From: Endozoicomonas sp. SCSIO W0465
GTDB taxonomy: Bacteria; Pseudomonadota; Gammaproteobacteria; Pseudomonadales; Endozoicomonadaceae
Direction: 5' to 3'
DNA length: 64,000 nt
Assembly (NCBI RefSeq): GCF_023716865.1
Contig: NZ_CP092417.1
Coordinates: 3,388,001 to 3,452,000, forward strand
The position numbers and the translations under genes were made by a program. The notes beneath the pieces are model-generated. The model searched no databases, was not told the origin of the DNA, and saw only the letters and a list, made by a program, of their open reading frames with translations. The number at the start of each line of letters is the position of its first letter. The stretch's first letter is position 1. Below, piece after piece: positions 59,194 to 64,000 of the stretch.

Positions 59194-60600
59194 TTGAAAA
59201 GTATACTTGTAATTTCTGACTGGGACTTTGCATATATCTGGCGTGAAGTTATTAAATCAGTAAAAGAAAGATGGCCGGAAGCTTCTATCCATGTTCTTGT
59301 TATTGGGAGAATGTATGCAAAGGAGTATGTAGACTGTGGCCTGGCCAGTTTAACTGTGCTACAAGACTTCTTAGAGGACTTTAGTAAGGTTGAATTCTCT
59401 GCTAATAAACTCGATGCACTTCAGGATATGTATGGGGCTGGAGTAATTTGGAATGGTGTTTGGGCAGATCGAAACTGGGTAAAGCTAAATGAGTACGAAA
59501 TAAGTAAACGAGTAATTGAAACTTATGGTTTTTATGAAAAATTATTTGACCAAGTAAATCCTGATGTTGTCTATACAAATGCTTATGCCTCAATGCCCCA
59601 CTATGTAGGTAAGGTTGTTGGGGAAAAAAGGATGATACCTTTCATAAAGCCGGTTCACACTCGAATCAAGGACTATCAGATACAGTCAAGCACGCTTCAA
59701 GAAAAATTTGAACCTAACCTGGAAGATTTGACAGAAGAGGATTTAAAAATAGCGGCTGAGGCCATTGAAGATATTTGTGATAAGTATGAGAAACCATCTT
59801 ATGAAATTAATCAATCTGGAAAATTTAACTTTGATATAGGTCTTGCTTTTCGAGGCATAAGGTATATTTACAGGAAATATATTTCTGGTGAGTATAAAGG
59901 GGATCACACAAAGGAGGGCGTAATCGAACGGGTGTATAACAATGTTGTTGTTAGAGGAAGGCGCTACTATCAAAAGAGATTTAAAGAATATTCACCTATA
60001 CCTGAAAATTTCGTTTATTTCCCACTTCATGTCCAACCTGAAGCCAGTACAATGTTATTGGCTCCACTATGGCTTGATCAGGTGTTTGTAATCGAAGCTA
60101 TCTCTAAGTCATTGCCGCTAGGGTGTGCTGTTGTTGTTAAAGAACATCCGCAAATGGTTGGCAAGAGAGAACTGGATTTTTATAAACGATTAGGAAATAT
60201 TCCAAATGTTGTAATTGTAAATCCCTTTGAGAATAGTTTAAAAGTCCAAAAGAAATCCAAAGCAGTATTTTCAATTACCGGAACTGCTGCTTTTGAAGCA
60301 GCAATGCTCGGAAAGCCTTCTTTTATTCTAGGTGAGACAATATTCAGGAACTGCCCTGGTGTTACAGCTCTGGATAATATTTCTATTAAGGATTGGCGGA
60401 AACTAATTGAGATTGAGCTTTCGCATATTACTCCAAGAGATGAAGTGGTGGATTTTATTGCCTCACTACTGAAATCTTCATGGAGGATAAACTTCTGTGA
60501 GCCTAATCTGAATAAGGATGTAGTTTTGACTACTGAAAATCTTAAAAGAATATCTGAGTTTTTTATTGCTGAAACAGAAAAATCTATATTGAATAATTGA
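59194..60600 (+). CDS. Capsule polysaccharide biosynthesis-type glycosyltransferase
   Basis: 468 residues. The C-terminal half has the capsule synthesis (KpsS/LipB-like) pattern: FVYFPLHVQPEASTMLLAPLW, VVVKEHPQMVGKRELDFYKRL, NVVIVNPFENSL and FSITGTAAFEAAMLGKPSFILG. Such proteins transfer Kdo-like or other sugars to lipid or glycan carriers. The N-terminal half is variable. The donor could be CMP-pseudaminic acid made by the upstream genes, but that is inference. TTG start; overlaps the flippase region by its stop. Confidence 0.75.
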   Translation: MKSILVISDWDFAYIWREVIKSVKERWPEASIHVLVIGRMYAKEYVDCGLASLTVLQDFLEDFSKVEFSANKLDALQDMYGAGVIWNGVWADRNWVKLNEYEISKRVIETYGFYEKLFDQVNPDVVYTNAYASMPHYVGKVVGEKRMIPFIKPVHTRIKDYQIQSSTLQEKFEPNLEDLTEEDLKIAAEAIEDICDKYEKPSYEINQSGKFNFDIGLAFRGIRYIYRKYISGEYKGDHTKEGVIERVYNNVVVRGRRYYQKRFKEYSPIPENFVYFPLHVQPEASTMLLAPLWLDQVFVIEAISKSLPLGCAVVVKEHPQMVGKRELDFYKRLGNIPNVVIVNPFENSLKVQKKSKAVFSITGTAAFEAAMLGKPSFILGETIFRNCPGVTALDNISIKDWRKLIEIELSHITPRDEVVDFIASLLKSSWRINFCEPNLNKDVVLTTENLKRISEFFIAETEKSILNN

Positions 60601-60602
60601 TT

Positions 60603-61985
60603 ATGTCATTTAGTGTAGTAAAAAAAAGCTCTTTGAAATTGATTACCATGCCTTTGGTTATGGGGCTTGGTTTTTTAGTTAATATGACTCTTCCTAATAT
60701 CTTACCAAGTGAAGATGTTGGGATGATTAACTTTTCTATGACACTGAGTGTGGTATGCTCAATATTTTTAGGTATGGGGTTGTCTAATGCAATTTTAAGA
60801 TATTATGAAAGATATGGTAAAGATATTCTTTATACGAATCTCTCTTTTATTTTTTTGATTTCAATAGTTTTATCACCACTTGCTATTACCTTAATAAGCT
60901 TTTTTGGTTTTAGTATCACAAACTCTTTTTATATTTATTTTATAGGTGTTCTGTCGGCTTTTTTTTCGAACTTTGAAAAGCAATCTATAGTTAGAGGAGG
61001 GGTGTTAGGTAGTGAGTTTTTTGCTTCTCTTGTGACACGACTAGCTCCGTTGATCCTTATCTTTTTCTCTTTTTTTACAGGCTTTATATCTGATTATAAT
61101 GTCTATGTGAAATCTCTGTTTTTTGTTTCTTTCTTGCTTTTTTGTGTAATAGTAATTGGATTCTTTTTATTAAATCGAAAGGTTCGAATTCTTGAGTGGT
61201 GTGAAATTAAGACTGTCGCTGGTTACTCTTTTCCCTTGATGATGTCTGGCTTGATGTCTTTTATATATCTTTGGGGAGATAGCTTTATAATTAAGATAAT
61301 GGCTGAGAGTAAAGAACTGGCTTATTACAATATCGCATACTTATTTGCATCATTGCTGAAATCTTTATCTGTAATTTCTATAACATCTCTATTGATTGCA
61401 AAAATTAGTTCGTTAAGTGAAAAAAATCAGATTGAAGAATTTGATAGAGCTGTTGATTTTAGCCGCACCGTAGGAATAGTTGTTTTTTTCTCTGTAATTG
61501 GCTCCTACCCAATAATATATGGTTTTTTATTACCTGAAGAATACAGTGCTGGAGGAGTAGCGTTATATGTACTGTTATCAGGGATGCTTATTGTTGCATA
61601 TGTTGGTCCTGTTTCAGCCATTGCTGCTGTTAAAAATAAACAGTATATATTGCTTAGAAGTAGTATCTTGTCTGCTTTTTTTAATGTCATTCTTGGGGCT
61701 ATACTAATAAGGCATTTTGGTATAACTGGTGTTGCAGTTTCTACAGCATTATCCGAAATTATTTTTAGTTTGCTGATAGTGAAGGGGGTGAAGTTTGAAA
61801 TAAAAAAAGTTCGTAAGCCATATTTATTTTTTTCTTTTTCTCTTTTGGTTATTTTTTTAATTAAGTTATTATTTCTTGATGAACTTGCTTTTTCTGTGGT
61901 TGGAATATTTTTTAATTTGCTTGTTTATTTTTCTTATTTACTTCTTGTTTTTGTTTTTTATGCCCGAAAGTATATTTTTAAATGA
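60603..61985 (+). CDS. Wzx-like oligosaccharide flippase
   Basis: 460 residues from the ATG at 60603. About twelve to fourteen membrane segments, few conserved residues, MATE/PST-type: MPLVMGLGFLVNMTLPNILPSEDVG at the start and GYSFPLMMSGLMSFIYLWGDSFII in the middle. It would move undecaprenyl-linked repeat units to the periplasm. Codon use is extremely AT-rich, as usual for wzx genes. Overlaps the following glycosyltransferase by four bases. Confidence 0.86.
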   Translation: MSFSVVKKSSLKLITMPLVMGLGFLVNMTLPNILPSEDVGMINFSMTLSVVCSIFLGMGLSNAILRYYERYGKDILYTNLSFIFLISIVLSPLAITLISFFGFSITNSFYIYFIGVLSAFFSNFEKQSIVRGGVLGSEFFASLVTRLAPLILIFFSFFTGFISDYNVYVKSLFFVSFLLFCVIVIGFFLLNRKVRILEWCEIKTVAGYSFPLMMSGLMSFIYLWGDSFIIKIMAESKELAYYNIAYLFASLLKSLSVISITSLLIAKISSLSEKNQIEEFDRAVDFSRTVGIVVFFSVIGSYPIIYGFLLPEEYSAGGVALYVLLSGMLIVAYVGPVSAIAAVKNKQYILLRSSILSAFFNVILGAILIRHFGITGVAVSTALSEIIFSLLIVKGVKFEIKKVRKPYLFFSFSLLVIFLIKLLFLDELAFSVVGIFFNLLVYFSYLLLVFVFYARKYIFK

Positions 61986-62995
61986 TATATATTGCTTCTT
62001 TATATCCTGATACTGGTGGTTCTCATATTGTAATGAAAATGGCTTATGAAACTCTCAGGAAGGGAGGGTTTAACGTTATTATGCGGGCCTTTATTGAGCA
62101 GTCAGACCTTCAACCATTTGCTAGGATTTTGCCCGATATTCGTAGGAGAAAAATTGTTTTTATCGGGATGTTGGTTTATTGTTTTTTTTGTGAGCTTATT
62201 TACTTAATAAAAAATCGACCAAGTTGTATTTATGTTCATGATACAATGTCGCTTATCTTCTATGGAGTTATTGCAAAAATACTAGGTATTCAGTTAATTT
62301 GGCATGTTCACTTTTTCACAGGGAGTGGTCTTAAAAGAAAGATTAAGTTTTTTCTTAGTGATTATAGAGTTTATGTTAGTCAAACTGTTAAAGAAGGGTT
62401 GGATGACGCTGATTCAATTCTTCTTTATAATCCAGTTGTTGATATGCAGCTAAGTCGTAAATTTACAGATTTGCCGACTTCATCCTATTCGATTTTCTAT
62501 CCGGCAACAATTTGTTCACGAAAACGGAATTTTGAAGTTATTAATTTATCGAGTGCTCTTACTAATTTGGAAGTTCCACATAAGATTTACTTATGTGGTG
62601 ATATTCAAGATCAGTTAATTATTGATAGAATTGAAGGTAGTGTGCTAACAACTGTTGAGTATTTAGGTAGGGTTAGTCTTGACTATATATCGAATAATGC
62701 CGATGCCTTAATAAGTCTTTCAAGTTCTGAATCTCATGGTTTGATAATGACAGATGCAATAAATATGAGTATTCCTTTTTTTGGACTTTATCTGCCGTCA
62801 TTTAGTGAGATATCTTTGAATACAAGCTATCCTCGTAAATTTATAGATCATTCGAATATTTTCTCTCTTGCTGAAGCAATTGGAAAGTATATCACTTGGA
62901 AACAACCAAAAAAAATTAAAAATAAATTATTAAGTGTGTATTCAATGTCTAAGTTCGAAAAAACACTTATCAATTTATTCACATCTTTTACCTGA
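61982..62995 (+). CDS. Family 4 (GT-B) glycosyltransferase
   Basis: 337 residues. The N-terminus YIASLYPDTGGSHIVMKMAYE and the later LIWHVHFFTGSGLKRKIKFFLS, YLGRVSLDYISNNADALISLSSSESHGLIMTDAI follow the group 1 glycosyltransferase layout (E-x7-E-like region SESHGLIMTDAI). A hydrophobic stretch (~59-75) suggests membrane association. It overlaps the flippase gene. Sugar specificity cannot be told. Confidence 0.82.
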   Translation: MIYIASLYPDTGGSHIVMKMAYETLRKGGFNVIMRAFIEQSDLQPFARILPDIRRRKIVFIGMLVYCFFCELIYLIKNRPSCIYVHDTMSLIFYGVIAKILGIQLIWHVHFFTGSGLKRKIKFFLSDYRVYVSQTVKEGLDDADSILLYNPVVDMQLSRKFTDLPTSSYSIFYPATICSRKRNFEVINLSSALTNLEVPHKIYLCGDIQDQLIIDRIEGSVLTTVEYLGRVSLDYISNNADALISLSSSESHGLIMTDAINMSIPFFGLYLPSFSEISLNTSYPRKFIDHSNIFSLAEAIGKYITWKQPKKIKNKLLSVYSMSKFEKTLINLFTSFT

Positions 62996-63019
62996 TTTTT
63001 TATTGGCCTGAATATTTTC

Positions 63020-64000
63020 ATGTGTGGATTTGTCGGTTTATATTCTCCTGCAAAAAAAAGTGATAATGATTTTACTGTACTTGATAAAATGAGCCTTTCT
63101 ATAAGGCATCGCGGTCCTGATGGAAGTGGTGTTTGGATAGATCGTAATGAAAATATAGGATTTGCTCATCGTCGACTTGCTATTCAGGATTTATCATCTG
63201 CAGGTCGCCAGCCTATGCTATCTAAGGCTAATAGATTTGTTATTGTTTTTAATGGTGAGATTTATAATCATCTTGATCTCAGAAAGCAGCTAGAAAAAGT
63301 ACAGGCCATCCAATGGTCTGGTCATTCTGATACAGAAACTATACTAGCTTGCTTTGATCAGTGGGGTATTGAAAAAACACTATCCTTACTGCTGGGAATG
63401 TTCTCCTTAGCTGTTTGGGATAATAAAGATCAGACTTTGACTATTGCTCGAGATAGGGTTGGTGAAAAACCTCTCTATTACGGATGGAATAATGGTACTT
63501 TTCTATTTGGCTCTGAATTAAAAGCTCTCAAAAAACATCCTGATTTTGATGCTGAGTTAAATCGAGATGCTTTGAGTTTGTTTGTACGTTATGGTTATAT
63601 ACCTGCACCTTATTCAATCTATAAATCTATTAATAAGCTTGAGGCAGGGAGTTTTTTAATCATTTCTGATAAGCAGAAAAATGGTATTAAGAAAAAATAT
63701 TGGTCTTTTATTAATAAAGCCACCGAGAATAAACAAAATAAGTTTCAAGGTGCTGATACGGATGCGGTAGACCATCTTGAGTCTCTTATTAGAAGTTCAA
63801 TATCACAACAACTTTTATCTGACGTTCCTGTTGGTGCATTTTTATCTGGTGGTATAGATTCATCCCTTGTTGCTGCTATTATGCAGTCAGAATCTAATAC
63901 ACCTATAAAAACCTTTAGTATTGGATTTAATGAAGATAAATTTAATGAGGCTGAGCATGCCAGGTCAGTAGCTGAATTTCTTGGTACAGAGCATACCGAG
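63020..64000 (+). CDS. asnB: Asparagine synthetase-type amidotransferase (3' end beyond window)
   Basis: First 327 residues visible; the gene runs off the window. N-terminal glutaminase: MCGFVGLYSP with the nucleophilic Cys2, RHRGPDGSG, VFNGEIYNH and SDTETIL. The synthetase domain starts near 250 with the ATP-pyrophosphatase loop FLSGGIDSSLVAA. In polysaccharide loci such enzymes often amidate uronic or amino acid substituents rather than make free asparagine. It starts 24 bp after the glycosyltransferase stop. Confidence 0.92.
   Translation, partial: MCGFVGLYSPAKKSDNDFTVLDKMSLSIRHRGPDGSGVWIDRNENIGFAHRRLAIQDLSSAGRQPMLSKANRFVIVFNGEIYNHLDLRKQLEKVQAIQWSGHSDTETILACFDQWGIEKTLSLLLGMFSLAVWDNKDQTLTIARDRVGEKPLYYGWNNGTFLFGSELKALKKHPDFDAELNRDALSLFVRYGYIPAPYSIYKSINKLEAGSFLIISDKQKNGIKKKYWSFINKATENKQNKFQGADTDAVDHLESLIRSSISQQLLSDVPVGAFLSGGIDSSLVAAIMQSESNTPIKTFSIGFNEDKFNEAEHARSVAEFLGTEHTE

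Overview
The window looks like a chromosomal segment of a marine, host-associated gammaproteobacterium. The core gene order (prmB-aroC; leuC-leuD-leuB-asd-usg-fimV-truA-trpF-trpB-trpA-accD-folC-dedD) is that of Pseudomonas/Oceanospirillales-type genomes. The heavy load of insertion sequences (IS), decaying genes, short intergenic repeats and large Ser-rich proteins of unknown function would fit an Endozoicomonas-like symbiont. That genus placement is an inference from style, not a database match.

Layout. 0-5 kb: a frameshifted hypothetical gene, a SIMPL-domain membrane protein, prmB, aroC with a textbook bidirectional terminator, and a phosphoribosyltransferase. 4.7-11.5 kb: a long-chain acyl-CoA ligase gene (fadD-like) destroyed by a nest of elements: an IS50/Tn5-like IS (9-bp target duplication), two nearly identical IS66-family copies in opposite orientation, and an IS1595-like element inside the second IS66 copy (8-bp duplication). 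11.7-19.2 kb: two large unknown, possibly secreted proteins, TrkH, an IS4-superfamily element and acuI/yhdH, whose last codons were rewritten by that element. 19.2-33.6 kb: a decayed LysR regulator next to the leucine operon, asd, two hotdog thioesterases, a usg-like protein, fimV, truA, the trpFBA genes and accD. 33.6-38 kb: folC flanked by a 146-bp inverted repeat belonging to a palindromic intergenic repeat family, an IS1634-family element (6-bp duplication) and the SPOR-domain gene dedD.

38-51.5 kb is an accessory island. It begins with a HEPN/MNT toxin-antitoxin pair; then come a canonical ops (RfaH recruitment) element and wecA, a class II Fic AMP-transferase, and five more HEPN/MNT modules in different gene orders and states of decay, broken up by an IS5/ISNCY-like element, an IS110-family element and an older IS110 remnant. 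Between two ~390-bp direct repeats (both copies of one HEPN/MNT locus) sits a four-gene cassette: radical SAM enzyme, MTAP-type nucleoside phosphorylase, a TIGR04283-type glycosyltransferase and a TIGR04282/DUF2064-type glycosyltransferase. The combination resembles arsenosugar-type pathways, but the radical SAM enzyme is not a recognisable ArsS and no arsM is visible. This cassette and the AMPylation-themed toxin array are the least ordinary parts of the window.

52.1-64 kb is an AT-rich surface polysaccharide locus. It encodes pseudaminic acid synthesis (pseB, pseC, pseF, pseG, pseI), but the acetyltransferase PseH is absent and two tandem formyltransferase-fold proteins plus a PIG-L deacetylase are present, suggesting an N-formylated nonulosonate. 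Export and assembly genes follow (capsule-type glycosyltransferase, Wzx-like flippase, GT4-type glycosyltransferase) and an asparagine synthetase-type amidotransferase that runs off the window end.
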